From Carnegiea gigantea (taxonomy: Eukaryota > Streptophyta > Magnoliopsida > Caryophyllales > Cactaceae), in contig JAKOGI010000443.1 in the NCBI GenBank assembly GCA_029747015.1, forward strand, positions 454,501 to 518,500: a stretch of DNA of 64,000 nucleotides, read 5' to 3'. Below are positions 1 to 12,619 of the stretch, piece after piece. Under the pieces are notes generated by a model. It did no database searches, was not told the DNA's origin, and worked only from the letters and a program-made list of their open reading frames with translations. Positions within the stretch are counted from its first letter, which is position 1; each line of letters opens with the position of its first letter. The translations under genes were made by a program, and so were the position numbers.

Positions 1-2720
1 TATTGTTTTTTCCATTGTTCCAAGACAAACATCATTCCCAGTCTGTGGATCCAGGCCTCGCATGATATTTATGGCTGATTGAGTCGAGAATTCCCCTGAG
101 TTCGTACCGCTCCAGTACAGTTTGTCGCCTTCCTCCATGTTTGGGTACACTTGGAGTGCCGCAATACGGTTCCGGATATTCGAAGGTAAAAGCTCGGCAA
201 ACTCTTCCCATCTCCATCCTTTATCTTGCTGCCAATAGTCAGCCACTGATTTGCATTGATATGAAGCGGATACAGGCTGGGATGCTACTTCCATAAGAGG
301 CTTTTCCGCCACCCATCTTTGACTCCAAAACCGGGTACTCTGCCCATTTCCTATGGAATGTATAATTCCCTTTTGGAGAATTGGGTTGTTTTCACTGATC
401 CCTTTCCACAAGTTAGAGGGGTTGTGACACTTTGTGATCATCTCCACCCCCGACCTCCCTTTGCAATAGCAATGCTTTAGGATTCTAGCCCATAGAGCAT
501 CCGGTTCATGAAGCAGTCTCCAACCTAACTTGGCCATTGATGCTGAGTTAAGCTCTCTCATTGATCGAATTCCCAGCCCAACAATGGTCAGTGAATTCGT
601 AACTTTAGCCCAAGCGATGAGATGCAGCTTACGATCTGAACTAGTGCCTGCCCATAAGAAGCATCTTACTTTACGGTCCAGCTCGTCATAAATTGCTCGT
701 GGGAAACGACATGTTTGTATAGCGAAAGCTGGGACGGTCGTGAGGGTCGATTTGATTAAAGTGGCTCGACCTGCTAACGAAAGGCATTTCGTCCTCCATC
801 CCGTCAGCCGCTTGTCTACTCTATCCACAACAGGTTGAAATGTGGCCCTGGTTACTCGCTTTGATAGGGTGGGCACTCCCATATATTTCCCCAAGTCCTC
901 AGTGATCGGTATTCCAATAATCTCACTGATGCATTCCGCCACCGAGTAATTCATATTTCTAGAAAACAGAACTCTTGATTTAGGGTAGCTGACTTTTTGT
1001 CCAGACACAGTACCAAACGATTCCAAACAGTTCTTGACTATGTGAGCTTGCTCAACCGAAGCTTAGGCAAAAAGGACTAGGTCGTCGGCAAATAACAAGT
1101 TTGAAATTGGGGGGTCGCCACGACCCACTGATACCCGTTTCCATCTTCTTGCAGCCACCTCGGTATCAATACCATGGACCAGTCGCTCCATGCACATCAC
1201 AAATAGATAAGGTGAGAGTGGATCACCTTGCCAGATTCCTCTCGTTGGTCGAAATAACTCCGTTAGTGATCCATTCCATAAAACGCTCATCGCACATGTT
1301 GAGATGCATTGATAGATAACTTCCACAAGAGACGGTGGAATTGGCATCTTGGCGAGCGTGTCCTTAATGAAACCCCACCAGACACGATCATATGCCTTCT
1401 CGAAGTCAATTTTGATCGCCATGTAGTTGTTTGTGCTCTTAGAAAACCTCATCATATGTAAAATCTCTTGCATAATGATCACATTATTAGTGATCTGACG
1501 TTTCAGAACGAAACTCACTTGGGTAGGTGAAATGACGTGGGGCAAGACCCCCTTTAGTCGCTCCACAATGATCTTGGTAACAAGCTTATACATCACGTTG
1601 CATAACCCGATTGGTCTAAACTGAGTGATAGACTGTGGATTTTCCACCTTCAAAATTAGTGTCAAGAAGGTGTGGTTCAAAGATTGTGGACTAACTTGGC
1701 CGTTGAGGACTTCCAACACGGTTTGGGTCACATCGCTACCTACAATTCCCCAGTACCGTTGGAAAAATATGGCTTGGAAACCATCTAGTCCTGGTGCTTT
1801 ATAGGGTCCCATACCTTTCAAAGCATGTATCACCTCCTGCGGTTCGAATTGCTTGCTCAGCTTACTCAAGTGATCGCTGCTGAGACTAGGGAAACGGTGT
1901 TCCAATAACCCAACTTCACAGGTGCTATGTGCCTCCCCTGTGTAAAGGGTCTTAAAGAACTCTCGTGCCAACTCTTTGAGATCATTTGCTTCTGTGACCC
2001 AGTTTCCATCTACATCTTGAAGTCCCTCAATTCTATTGATTCTCCTCCTCACAATGGTGCTAAGCTAGAAATAGCGCGTGTTCCAGTCACCATCCCTAAT
2101 ATAGTCCATTCGGGATTTTTGGAACCAAAACAGCTCTATTTGGTATAGAACATCATCGAGCTGATTCTGCAATCATCTTTCTAGCTTTAGTAGGTGTCGG
2201 GGGCCTCTTTCCTCAAGCTGCCTTTGTATTTCCTCAATACGCCTCCAGATTTTACGTTTCTTCCGGAACAAGTTTCTAAAAACCTCTTTGTTCCAAACAT
2301 TGAGTTTATCCGCTAGATCTCTAAGTGCTACATTCATCGGGGCATTGGTTTTCCATCCTTATCTGATCAAATCATCAAAACCCGAATGCAACATCCAGGC
2401 CACCTGAAATTTGAAGGGCTTTGTGGCATCTATATTTGTAGTGCAACCCACTGTAGAAATAAGAAGAGGTGCATGATCGGATTGGTTACGAACTAAATGC
2501 TTGACTTCACCATCTTGAAACTTACGCCTCCAAGCCATGTTGCATAACGCCCGATCAAGCCTGGCACTTTTTCGAGTATTTTCTGTAAGTCCTCGAACCC
2601 AAGTAAATTTCGGTCCCGAGTATCCGATATCCAACAAAGCGTTATTCTCGATCACATAGTTAAATTTTATGCACCTCCTAGCCATATCCAGTCCTTCATG
2701 ATCTCTCTCCTCCAAAGAAC
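1..2720 (-). mobile_element. L1-type LINE, 3' portion (interrupted)
   Basis: This is the ORF2 half of a non-LTR retrotransposon read on the minus strand. It carries the end of the endonuclease domain, the reverse transcriptase and the post-RT region. The element continues past base 1, so its 3' UTR and poly-A tail are not visible. Its 5' part lies at 10141-12640 and is separated from this segment by an inserted LTR element. The 5 bases before the LTR (2716-2720, AGAAC) are repeated at 10136-10140. Removing the insert and one repeat copy restores the endonuclease frame. The LINE was therefore present first. Confidence 0.93.
1..2720 (-). pseudogene. LINE ORF2: end of endonuclease, reverse transcriptase, C-terminal region
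   Basis: Read downward from 2720, the frame gives the C-terminal half of an APE-type endonuclease (to about 2360, including an SDHAPL motif) and then a linker. A reverse transcriptase of RVT_1 type follows; its longest uninterrupted stretch is 1063-2052, ending in the catalytic FADDLVLFA motif. The region after it, down to base 1, stays in the same frame and resembles the post-RT part of plant L1 ORF2. I see four in-frame stops, at 2359-2361, 2173-2175, 2065-2067 and 1060-1062, the last directly after the FADD motif. Otherwise the frame is well preserved, so decay is moderate. The protein would nick DNA and copy the element's RNA at the target; this copy cannot do so. Confidence 0.9.
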
Positions 2721-4106
2721 TGATGAACCTCTATTTTGTCCCATTTTTAGCCCCTATTTGACCCTTTTACTCCCCCGTTTTCATGTTTAATTGTGTTAAG
2801 AAAGGGTCAAATCGGCCTCCTTTTGCACACTTTTTACTTATACAGCATCTTTCGATATTTTCAGAAACTTTATTGAAGAAACGGAAAGATGAATAATATA
2901 TAGCAGAAAGGAGTGCTAAAAAGGCGAGAAAAGCTGCGAAAAAGCATCGCACGGAAGTTTCGGGGATTCGAACACACGCAGCAGGGCCGAACCACGAGGA
3001 CCCGACCAAGCCGAGCCAGTAGCCAAGTGGCACGGCCTGACCATGCCACGTGCCACGTGGCCGGTTCCACAAGGTCGGTCTTGGTGTTTCCCAGAACTTT
3101 GGCACAGTGGTGCCGTGCCTCGGGGCACGACCATGCCACCCCCGTTCCGTGACGTAACTTAAATTTGCCTTCGGGGTTATTTTGTGGGCATGCTGAGTTT
3201 TATGTTTAGTTTTCTCTCAAAACTCTCTCTAGGCGATTCTTAGGTACTTCAAGGTTTAAGCTTTTGTACGCTTGAATCATGCTATTGGATTGAAGTTTAT
3301 TCCATCGTTAATTCCTTCGATTGATTCTAGGTTTTTTCTCTCTCAATTCTCCCTCACTTGTTCATGATTGTTTGGGTTTTGGTTATCATGATTACTGGGT
3401 TGATTGTTGAGATTGTTGCGTTAAATATGATTCTAGGCTAAATCCCTCGACTTAGGTTGGGATTAACGCCGAATATGTGTGGTTGAATTGTAAACTAGCC
3501 CAATCCTTGCTTCCCCCTTTGTCTAGTAATTGCGAATTTTACTATGCACACCACATGTTCGATGGAATGCTCGAAAGAGTATTCGTTTATTTTTATTAGG
3601 GTTTAGGGGAGCGTTGGGAGACGAAACCTTTACCTAGTACGACTTAGTAGACGATTAGGGTTTTAACATGAAAATAGCTAAAGTTCTAATTGGGATTTGA
3701 AATTGTAGATCTTGTAATCCTTCGACTCTTAGTCCCATGAAAATAGGCGACTATAGTTTTAGGATTAGTCTTCGACCCTTGAGAGAGGGAGGAGATGGGC
3801 TTAATTGACAATCTATCCATTCGTGATGCATGCCTGGGAGATGTTTGGTAGGGCTAGTAATTGATTCGCTAGCATATTTGTGCTGTTAATTCCAACCTAA
3901 GTGTTTTCTATTCTGCTGTTTATTTCACCTTTTTAGTCGCTATCGTCTCTCCTAATTTAGTCTCCAACCCACAACTGTGACTACCTAACTTGAGAGGTCT
4001 AATTAGTTCCAATAGTCGAAAGCAAAGCTCCCTGTGGATTCGACCCGTACTTACCGTTGCTAGTTACAACTGACACCGTGCACTTGCGGTAATTAAAACG
4101 ACAACA
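2721..4106 (+). repeat. 5' LTR of the Athila-type element
   Basis: It starts TGATGAACC and ends in ACAACA. The matching 3' copy is at 8749-10135. A GC-rich stretch near 2940-3160 is shared by both LTRs and gives several long but meaningless ORFs on both strands. Confidence 0.93.
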
Positions 4107-4112
4107 AGTTTT

Positions 4113-4130
4113 TGGCGCCGTCGCCGGGGA
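4113..4130 (+). other. Primer-binding site (tRNA-Asp type)
   Basis: Eighteen bases, starting TGGCGCCG, lie 6 bases after the LTR end. They match the complement of the 3' end of plant tRNA-Asp(GUC) except for one T-to-C change. This primer choice is usual for Athila-type elements. Confidence 0.8.
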
Positions 4131-4262
4131 GCTTGCGCCTTTCGATATTAGAATTGATTTGACTACTCTAGATTAGGTTTTTTCTTTTCTTTTGCACTTT
4201 CTTGTTTCTCCCTTCCCCATTCCTGCTTGAAACTGTTTACGCCCTGGTAGTGCTTGCCTTGT

Positions 4263-5455
4263 ATGCGTAGGAGGAGTCAAAGGGATCAAGACCTTATCCC
4301 CCTCGATCCTGAGATAGAGGCAGCCGCACGCTGACGTAGCGAAGAAACGAGAAGAAGGAAGCAAGAAGCAACGGTGATCGCTCAGGAAGACAATAGGGTG
4401 CTGCGGGACCATGCCTTACCGCAGGCATCTAGGATCACCTCATCGATTGTTAGCCCGACGATCGAGGCTAACAATTTCGAGCTTAACCCAGCGCTCATCA
4501 GTTTCGTGGAGCGTGATCAGTTCGATAGATATCCCTCGGACAACCCCGACGCGCACCTTCGCAAATTCCTTACGAAGTGCGATACTATCAAACTCAATGG
4601 AGTGTCCGCCGATGCTATTCGACCGCGGCTTTTCCCTTTCTCATTAAGGGACAGAGGTAGCGACTGGCTGCAGAACGAGGAGCCCAACTCGTTCACCACC
4701 TGGGAGGCTCTCTCCAGGGCGTTCCTCAGCAAATACTTTCCACCTGGCAAGACTGCCAAGCTGAGGACGGATATCACATCCTTTGCCCAGGAAGATGGAG
4801 GGTCACCTTATGAAGCATGGGAGAGGTTCAAGGACCTCCAACGGCAGTGCCCCCATCATGGAGTTCCTGACTGGCTCCTAATCCAGACATTCTACAATGG
4901 ATTGGAGCGGTTAGTGAAAATTTCAGTCGATGCCACAGTAGGGGGAGCTCTAATGGGTAAATCGATCGATGCGGCTAAGGCGTTGTTGGAAGAGATGGCT
5001 TCCAACAATTACCACTGGGCAAGCGAGAAGACCACCCCCAAGAGAGGTGGTGGCCGACATGAGGTAGACGTTGTGACGCTTCTGGCTAGCAGGGTGGATG
5101 CCCTCGCACAGCGACTGGAGAAAGTGGCAACTCCATCAGCCACATTTGCGGGACCATCGATGGGGCTTATGCTGTTTGTGAGGGCTGTGGTGTACAAGGC
5201 CACACTTCCGTTGAGTGTTACAATGCTCCATCCAGCATTGAACACGTCAACGCCTACCACACTTACACCCCACCTCCTCAAAATAACCCCCATCCTACCA
5301 CCTACAATCAGGGTTAGAAGAGTCAAACGAACCCTCTCTACAAAAATCCCAAGCCCCACCCCCAAAACTCCATCCGGCCACCTGGTTTCCACAACCGAGT
5401 TTCCTACACTCCACCCCCTCCATCTCCTGAACCTACATCTCACCTGGAGAGTCTT
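4263..5455 (+). pseudogene. Athila-type gag (broken)
   Basis: This is the capsid/nucleocapsid precursor that packages the element RNA. The likely true start is the ATG at 4263 (MRRRSQRDQDL), giving an arginine- and charge-rich leader. An in-frame TGA at 4332-4334 replaces an expected arginine codon. A retrotransposon gag domain follows at about 4540-4930 (FPFSLRDRGSDWL, then a conserved W-x-x-L-x-x-x-F-L-x-K-Y-F stretch). After one frameshift near 5160 comes a CCHC zinc knuckle at about 5177-5218 (CEGCGVQGHTSVEC). A TAG stop follows at about 5312 in the new frame. Domain order and sequence style fit Athila gag; the breaks make this copy non-functional. Confidence 0.88.
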
Positions 5456-6742
5456 ATGGAGCACTTCATAGCGACCCAGACCACGACCAACGAGGCTCTT
5501 AAAGAGTCAATCAACCTGCTGACCTCCAGGGTCGATTCCATGGCCGCCCATCAGAAAACGATGGACACACAGATTGCCCAGATCGCTCAGCAAGTGAGCC
5601 ACTTGTCCCAGTCTCAGGGGCAACTTCCAGGCCAGCCCGAGGTCAACCCCCGCCATCATGTCAATGCCATCTCCACAATTGGAGCGGGGGTAGAGGAGAG
5701 CCCAGTGATGCTTCTCCAGGAGGTAGTTCCCGTTCTTGACTCTGTAGGAATGGAGGGGCAAAAGTGGGAGAAGAACTTGAGCTCTGCTGAGGAGACTAGG
5801 TCTCCACCTCCTGCTTGCACCTACCAGCCCCCAGTGCCCTACCCTCAGCGACTGGCGTGGTCCAAGCCATCCCAACTTGAACTTAGATTGGCGCGTTTCT
5901 TGGAGACCTTGCGCCGAATCTATGCCGGTAGCCCCCTCCTGAAAGCTCTCAAGAATGCTTCCACGCACTTTAAGTTTTTAAGAGAGCTCCTATCCCATAA
6001 GGGTGACCCTGGGGACGCTTCAGTGGCCCCCATTTGCGGATCCTACAACTCGCTCCTACCGCGATGGTCCCCATTAAAACTGCAGGATCCTGGCAGTTTC
6101 TCTATCCTATACTACATAGGAGATATGCAGATCGAGAGAGCCCTTTGCGATCTGGGCGCCAGTGTGAGCCTCATGCCGCTCTCTCTGTGTAAGAAGTTGC
6201 AACTACAAGATCTCACACCCACCAGCATGACTATTTAGCTAGCAGACTACGCCATCAAGCAGCCTGTCGGCCTTTTGGAGGATGTCCCAGTTCAGGTGGG
6301 CAAGTTCCTCATCCCCTGTGATTTTATCGCTCTTGATTTGAATGAGGACTTCCCCACCCCACTCATCTTAGGCCGGCCATTCCTTGCGACCCCGGGGGCG
6401 GTGATCGATGTGCAGACAGGCACCATATCCTTCACTGTATCTGGGGAGAGGGTGGATTTCAGCTTCCCTCCTCCTGCCCCACCTTCAGCGCCTGTCCTCC
6501 TTCCGCCTTCTAAGGAGCCTATCCCTATCTCCCCCTTCAATGCTGTTTCTAGGGTCGAGATGTTTGATGGAAATGGGGGACCTCCCATGCTTCTTGGAGG
6601 TTCTTCTACCTTTTCTGCGGTCATCCCATCTCGCTTCGCGACTGTTTCTACTTGTACTGAGGAGGTAGAGGATCCTACTTCATATTTCTACACCTCCCCC
6701 AGGCCACCTCCCGCATCATTATCGTCTACTATTTGGAGGTAA
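5456..6742 (+). pseudogene. gag C-terminal linker plus aspartic protease
   Basis: The frame that carries the zinc knuckle continues here through a coiled, Gln-rich linker and then a retroviral-type aspartic protease. The catalytic motif reads DLGAS, with its Asp at 6149-6151 in the place of the usual D-S/T-G, as in Athila elements. A TAG at 6236-6238 interrupts the protease. The second half resumes at once in the same frame (LGRPFLATPG at about 6369-6400) and ends near 6742. The normal continuation into reverse transcriptase is missing. Only a short stretch at about 6740-6810 (ATDLKQALLGRQPKAF in another frame) resembles the last residues of pol, so a deletion removed most of pol. Confidence 0.85.
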
Positions 6743-6810
6743 GGGTCAAGCTACGGACCTTAAACAAGCGCTTCTTGGGAGGCAACCCAAGGCATTTATC
6801 GCTTTTCACC

Positions 6811-8748
6811 CAAAAAAAAAACCAAAAAAAACCAAAAAAAACCAAACAAAAACAAACAAAAAAGGTAAGTGTGTCTCTTTCTTCTTCTCCATCCCTCCCT
6901 CCCTTCTCCCCTCAAGCACTATGAGTTCTGCCCTCCTCTTGGTATTTTTCCTTGTCCTTTTAATTGAGGCCAATGAAAGTCTCAAGCATGGGGTTGTGAG
7001 CTTATCGCTCTTTGGATAGAATGGTGGATTTTAGGGTGTTGGTTGAATAGGCATCACTTGCATTTGCATCATATAGATAGGACCTCATATAGTTGCACTT
7101 GGTTATTTTACCTTTTTATTCATTTCGAGCATGTACTTTAGAGCATATAGGATTAGAATTTGCACTACAAAAGGAGAAGTGATCAAGTTGGGCATTCGTA
7201 AGCTTTCCAGGTACCATCTCTCACCCTTCTCTTCATTGTCCTTTATATCTTTATTGCTTTCTTAGTTAGCTTTGTTACTTTTAAAAAAAATTATCTGTAA
7301 AAACCCCTCTTGTGATGAGATTGAAAGGGGTGATGATTGATTGATCATGTTGGGTTGTGTGTTGGGGCGTGACTTGTCTTGGTGTGAGTCTTTGTGCAAA
7401 TTGTATTTGTCTTTGTCATCCGTAGTTTCTTTGCCCTGTGTTGCATGCTAACTACCCCTGAGATTCATGTGGTTTGACTTGATTGACCTTGATGAATGGG
7501 ACATACCTTGAAGTAAGTCACTTGACTGTGGTAGATTTACTTGTGAGATTCTTGAGCCAATGACTATTCATTACATATAGTCTCAACTTTCTTTCATGTG
7601 TGCCTCCTCCATGATGCATCTGTAGAACTTGCTCTTGTTCTCCTTGAAACTGCATATAGCAATTGCATGTGTTAATATGATTGAGGCAATTTTTGTTCAC
7701 GTAGCCATATTAGCCAGAAAGCCACCCATTGTTGCATGATTACCCCTTGGTAGCCCTTTTGTGCCTTTCCCCCTGTTGTTGTTGTCGCACCATATCAATT
7801 ACACACTTGACCTGTGCATATTTCCTTCACCCTTATCAAGGTCTAGTGGGGCGACACTTCCACAATGTAGTGGGTATATTTGGGGCATTTGATTATTCAC
7901 TGCGGGTATAATACTAGTGGCTCGTTTTGGGGGAAATTGCGAAATGATTTTTGTACTTCGAACCCTATCCAATGTGCATCCTTTTTGCTTCTCCAATAAA
8001 AATAAAAAAAATGCAACCAAAAAAAAGGGGGTTGAAAGAAAAGAAAAAAAAAGAGAAGTTGCAAATAAAAGGGGTAGCGTGGAAGCGTTTTGCAATAAGC
8101 TTGTTTGGTTCCTCTTTAGAGGTTTTTGCGAGATTTGTTGCTTGATTCGCAAGTGTGTGTGAGGTTGTAATCTTAGTGTTGATTGTGGAAGTGTTCTTAC
8201 TCCCTAGTCTTTGGCAAATAACTCCATTTTTCCCAAATTATTCCACTTCGCACCCTTGACTTTAGCCCCATTACATCCTTATCGCAAGTCCTTTTGATTG
8301 ACACATTGCATATTGCATTCCCGCGGTGGAGAGTAGAGAACGTTACCAAGCATTTGGTAGTTTACCTAATTGGTTGGAGTATTGAGCGTGCCCTCGTTAC
8401 ATACTTCAAACACATTGAGGGGAGTGTTCCACTTTGCCCTAAAGCGAGGTCCTATCAGTCTTGCTTACTCACCATTTGTTGAGGAAGTTTATGTCCTACT
8501 ATGTGTTTCAATATTGGGGTGTGTGGTGTGTTTCATTTGGGCAAGGTGATTCATGGATGACATTGCATACGTTCTTATTGAGATTATCTTATACACCTTG
8601 ACTTGGCCACCTTCAATGCATGATTAGCATGACTCGTCGATCCTCCATTCTTTTCCTTGAAGAGGGTGTGTTTAGAGGTCCACCATCCCACCTAATCTTT
8701 CATAGCGTAGTCTTGCTTGGGGACAAGCAAGAGATAAGCATGGGGGCG
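6811..8748 (+). other. Non-coding 3' internal region of the Athila-type element
   Basis: Nearly 1.9 kb without a supported ORF lie between the pol tail and the 3' LTR. An A-rich stretch follows the pol tail at about 6811-6865. Bases 8739-8748 (GCATGGGGGCG region) form the polypurine tract directly before the 3' LTR. Long 3' non-coding regions are typical of Athila elements. Confidence 0.75.
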
Positions 8749-10135
8749 TAATGAACCTCTATTTTGTCCCATTTTTAGCCCCTATTTGACCCTTTTACTC
8801 CCCCGTTTTCATGTTTAATTGTGTTAAGAAAGGGTCAAATCGGCCTCCTTTTGCATACTTTTTACTTATACAGTATCTTTCAATATTTTCAGGAACTTTA
8901 TTGAAGAAACGGAAAGATGAACAATATATAGCAGAAAGGAGTGCTAAAAAGCGAGAAAAGCTGCAAAAAAGCGTCGCACGGAAGTCCCGGGGATTCGAAC
9001 ACATGCGGCAGGGCCGAACCACGAGGACCTGACCAAGTCGAGCCGGCAGCCAAGTGGCACGGCCTGACCGTGCCACGTGCCACGTGACCGGTTCCGCAAG
9101 GTCGGTCTTGGTGTTTCCCAGAACTTTGGCATGGTGGTGCCGTGCCTCGGCACACGACCGTGCCACCCCCGTTCCGCGACGCAACTTAAATTTGCCTTCG
9201 GGGTTATTTTGTGGGCATGCTGAGTTTTATGTTTAGTTTTCTCTCAAAACTCTCTCTAGGCGATTCTTAGGTTTACTTCAAGGTTTAAGGTTTTGTACGC
9301 TTGAATCACACTATTGGATTGAAGTTTATTCTATCGTTAATTCCTTCAATTGATTCCAGGTTTTTTCTCTCTCAATTCTCCCTCACTTGTTCTTGATTGT
9401 TTGGGTTTTGGTTATTATGATTACTGGGTTGATTGTTGAGATTATTGCGTTAAATATGATTGTAGGCTAAATCCATCGACTTAGGTTGGGATTAACGCCG
9501 AATATGTGTGGTTGAATTGTAAACTAGCCCAATCCTTGCTTCTCCCTTTGTCTAGGAATTGCGAATTTTACTATTCACGCCACATGCTTGATGGAATGCT
9601 CGAAAGAGTATTCGTCTATTTTTATTAGGGTTTAGGGGAGCGTTGACAGACGAAACCTTTACCTAGTGCGACTTAGTAGACGATTAGAGTTTTAACATGA
9701 AAATAGTTAAGGTTCTAATTGGGATTTGAAATTGTAGATCTTGTAATCCTTCAACTCTTAGTCCTATGAAAATAGGCGACTATAGTTTTAGGATTAGTCT
9801 TCGACCCTTGAGAGAGGGAGGAGATAGGCTTAATTGACGGTCTATCCATTCGTGATGCATGCCTGGGAGATGTTTGGTAGGGCTAGTAATTGATTCGCTA
9901 GCATATTTGTGATGTTAATTCCAACCTGAGTGTTTTCTATTCTGCTGTTTATTTCACCTTTTTAGTCACTATCGTCTCTCCTAATGTAGTCTCCAACCCA
10001 CAACTGTGACTGCCTAACTTGAGAGGTCTAATTAGTTCTAGTAGTCGAAAGCAAAGCTCCCTGTGGATTCGACCCGTACTTACCGTTCCTAGTTACAACT
10101 GGCACCGTGCGCTTGCAGTAATTACAACGATAACA
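8749..10135 (+). repeat. 3' LTR of the Athila-type element
   Basis: This is the direct repeat of 2721-4106. Its first dinucleotide is TA rather than TG (G-to-A at 8750). It ends in TAACA and is followed by the AGAAC target duplication at 10136-10140. Confidence 0.93.
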
Positions 10136-10140
10136 AGAAC

Positions 10141-10600
10141 GGGTTTCATCAAAGTCTCCCGCCAACAGCTAAGGACGGTGGATAGTTGAGGCTCGCAATT
10201 CTAGCTTCTCTCATAGTTCATCCCAAGTAGCCGAGGTCGGACTTGCATATATTGCCGTGAAGAGCCAACTGCTACCCCCACCCGAACTGACCTCCACCAT
10301 GATGAATTGTTCATGGGCTTCAAGAACTTGTAGATGTACTGCATCTTGGAGCCAAAGGATCCATATACCACCTTGATAACCGCGAGCATCTACCCGATAT
10401 TGCCCTTAGTAACCAATTTTATTACACACTTTATCAGCTCGAGTTCCGCTTATGGGCATTTCTAGCAAAACAATGATTTGAGGACTTTGCATTCTAATAT
10501 GCTCCTTGAGCGTGTTCATAAATTCCTTGCTCCCCGCTCCTTGGGTATTCCAAGTCAGGATCCTGATATCTTGGGAATTCACTCTGTCTGATGTATTCAT
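10141..10600 (-). pseudogene. LINE ORF2: N-terminal endonuclease half
   Basis: The ATG at 10598-10600 begins a reading that soon reaches ILTWNTQGAG, the hallmark start of plant L1 endonuclease domains (usually N-W-N-x-R/Q-G). A TAA stop follows the IGY at 10406. The same frame resumes below it and reaches the GDFDET motif at 10142-10159, the conserved G-D-F-N-E segment of the nuclease, immediately beside the LTR insertion. The rest of the domain is at 2360-2720. Confidence 0.87.
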
Positions 10601-10679
10601 TTAAATCACCAGCAGTAGGATTTGTCCCCAAGGGGGACGCTACCCTTCATGGCTCCGCTGGCATGCAACTAGCCCTTTT

Positions 10680-12619
10680 GCCTTTGTACTTTCGAAATTC
10701 ATGGGTCTCCCATCACGATTACCCCTTTTTCCCAAATGGTCTCCCCCTTCACTGATCATGCACTGGCTGTTACCGCTTTCTCCCCTGTTTGAGTTGGCGT
10801 GTTTGTCCAGTGAAACACCAACGAATGAGGCATCTCCAAATGGTGCTGTCGTGATGGGTAGAGCAGTTCAGGCTAGACTGGTCCTGGTGATCCAGTTCCT
10901 TGATGGACTCCATTGAATATGTGGCGGCATGTGCCTTCCCATCTGCATGAGATTCCTTGGGCCCATCCCACGATTGGGTCCAGCTCCACCCCTTCTCAAA
11001 ATATTGATATTGGGGGAAGGGCTAGAAGCATGATTTATGTTATTGGGCTGCAAAATTATTGGGCCATCATGGCGCGAAAGGGGCTGAGCCCGTGTCATAT
11101 CTTGGACATTCCGGGGTCGATTATGGTTGCTTTGAGGAATATTTTCCTTGTCCAAATTCTGACCCACATTTGGATCCGTGATGTCCTTCCTTAGGTTATC
11201 TTCGTTTTCTCCTTGATCCAAAGCAGACAGCTATCTAATTGCCATGCAATTCTCGTGATCCTCTTGCATATTCTCCCTTTCCATAACTGGCTCCAAATCT
11301 GTATTAAGATCAAGGTTGGCTAGGGCTCTAAATCTAGAGCCCTGATTTTAGGCATCTGTAGTATCCCTTTCCGTATACCTTCCCCAATTCTCACTGGACT
11401 GTTGCTTGACTTGTGCTGCTGCTTCGCTGCTTGCCCTTTTTGGGATTATCCTCAAATTTAGATCAGTTCGACTCGGGTTAGCGTTTCTACTAGTCCGATT
11501 CAGACCGGGTTCTTCTTCTAGTCGTCCTCTAGCCTGTGGGTGTGGCCGTGCTGTTTTCCTCCTTGCCGGTTTTTCGATCATCATCCAACTTGCATAGCTA
11601 TTCTCTTCTTCTGGCTTAGACATTCTGTTATTGTTTGTTTCCATGGCATTAATACCTCTTGCTCCTTTGAGAGATCATGGGGACAAGTCTCCTCCTTATG
11701 GCCCTGAGTGCCACACTTGAAGCATATCATTCGGAGTCCCTCGTATTGCACCCGCCAAATCCTGCCATTGAGTCGGAATTTGGATAGTAGCGGTTTCGTT
11801 ATATCATTCTACACTCAGTCTAATGAATTGACCCCGTTCCACATTGGTTGGGGTGTTATCAACCCTCTTTACTTTCCTGATCTTGCTACTGATCTTGTGC
11901 AAAAGGAAGTCCTTGTTGAAATATTCAACACTCAATTTTGGAATTCGCACCCAGGCAGTTAACTTAGTGATGGTGTCTTCCTCTGGGGAAAAATTTGGGG
12001 CCCATTCCCTTATCACCAAATAGTTGTCACCTATCATCCATGGTCCATTCATCATGACATGTTCGTAGTCCTCGGGGTTCGTGAAACGGGTGACATAGTA
12101 GTCATGTCCAATGTCAATTAGTGAAAAATCACCTTTCAGGGCCCACTTAATTGTTAAATGTCTCTTCAACTGAAGGAAATCGATACCTTTTTCGAACATT
12201 TTGATTATCAGGGCATTCCGCCAAGGTTCGCGTAGCAGCTGTTTCTCCATAGTAGATAATAGAATCGTGGGACCTGTCAGGTCATCATCTACCGGTGGTT
12301 CATCATCTTCGGATACATCTTCACATCCTACAGCGTCCCAAATTGGATTCTCCCTGGTTTCGAAAGAGAGATTTGGGTTGTTCCGTTGCAATGTGTCTCT
12401 ATATGAAATTGTTCTCTCCCCTCTAGCCCTGTCCGGACTTAGGGGCGATGTTTCAGGGACGTATGGTGATCTCAGATCCACTTCAGCCATGTCAATATCT
12501 CCCCTCTCCCCGTTGTTATTTAGTGGTCGCTCCGTGACTCGCTTCATCTTCTTCGTTGATCATGAGAGTTGATCAGCTTCCTCATAAGGATGCTCCCGTG
12601 CGTGTTCTCTTTCACTCAT
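10680..12619 (-). pseudogene. LINE ORF1 (DUF4283 domain and CCHC zinc knuckle)
   Basis: This is the nucleic-acid-binding protein of a plant L1 element. The probable start is the ATG at 12617-12619; a TGA stop follows 19 codons later. The frame then continues through a DUF4283-type RNA-binding domain at about 11810-12250 (WALKGDFSLIDIG, then GPWMIGDNYLVIREW). A frameshift near 11810 precedes a CCHC zinc knuckle at about 11680-11730 (CFKCGTQGHKEETCP). A second shift leads to a basic stretch with ASWMMIEKPARRK at about 11560-11600, a segment common in plant LINE ORF1. The C-terminal part runs through 10868-11221. Several breaks make it inactive. Confidence 0.85.

Larger units (their letters stand above)
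2721..10135 (+). mobile_element. Non-autonomous Athila-type Ty3/gypsy LTR retrotransposon
   Basis: This is a complete LTR element with two LTRs of about 1386 bp (2721-4106 and 8749-10135) and a 5-bp target duplication AGAAC (2716-2720 and 10136-10140). It has a primer-binding site and a purine-rich tract before the 3' LTR. The LTRs look nearly identical, with scattered substitutions, so the insertion is fairly recent compared with the rest of the window. The internal region codes only for gag and an aspartic protease. It then jumps to a short tail that resembles the end of Athila pol. Reverse transcriptase, RNase H and integrase are absent, so mobility would have needed proteins from a related full-length element. 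Confidence 0.93.

Noticed and set aside
2767..3152. Overlapping ORFs on both strands in the 5' LTR (also at 8795-9236)
   Set aside because: They lie inside the Athila-type LTR in several frames at once, come from a GC-rich stretch and match no family.
7917..8162. 81-residue lysine-rich ORF
   Set aside because: It is produced by an A-rich run in the non-coding 3' region of the Athila-type element.
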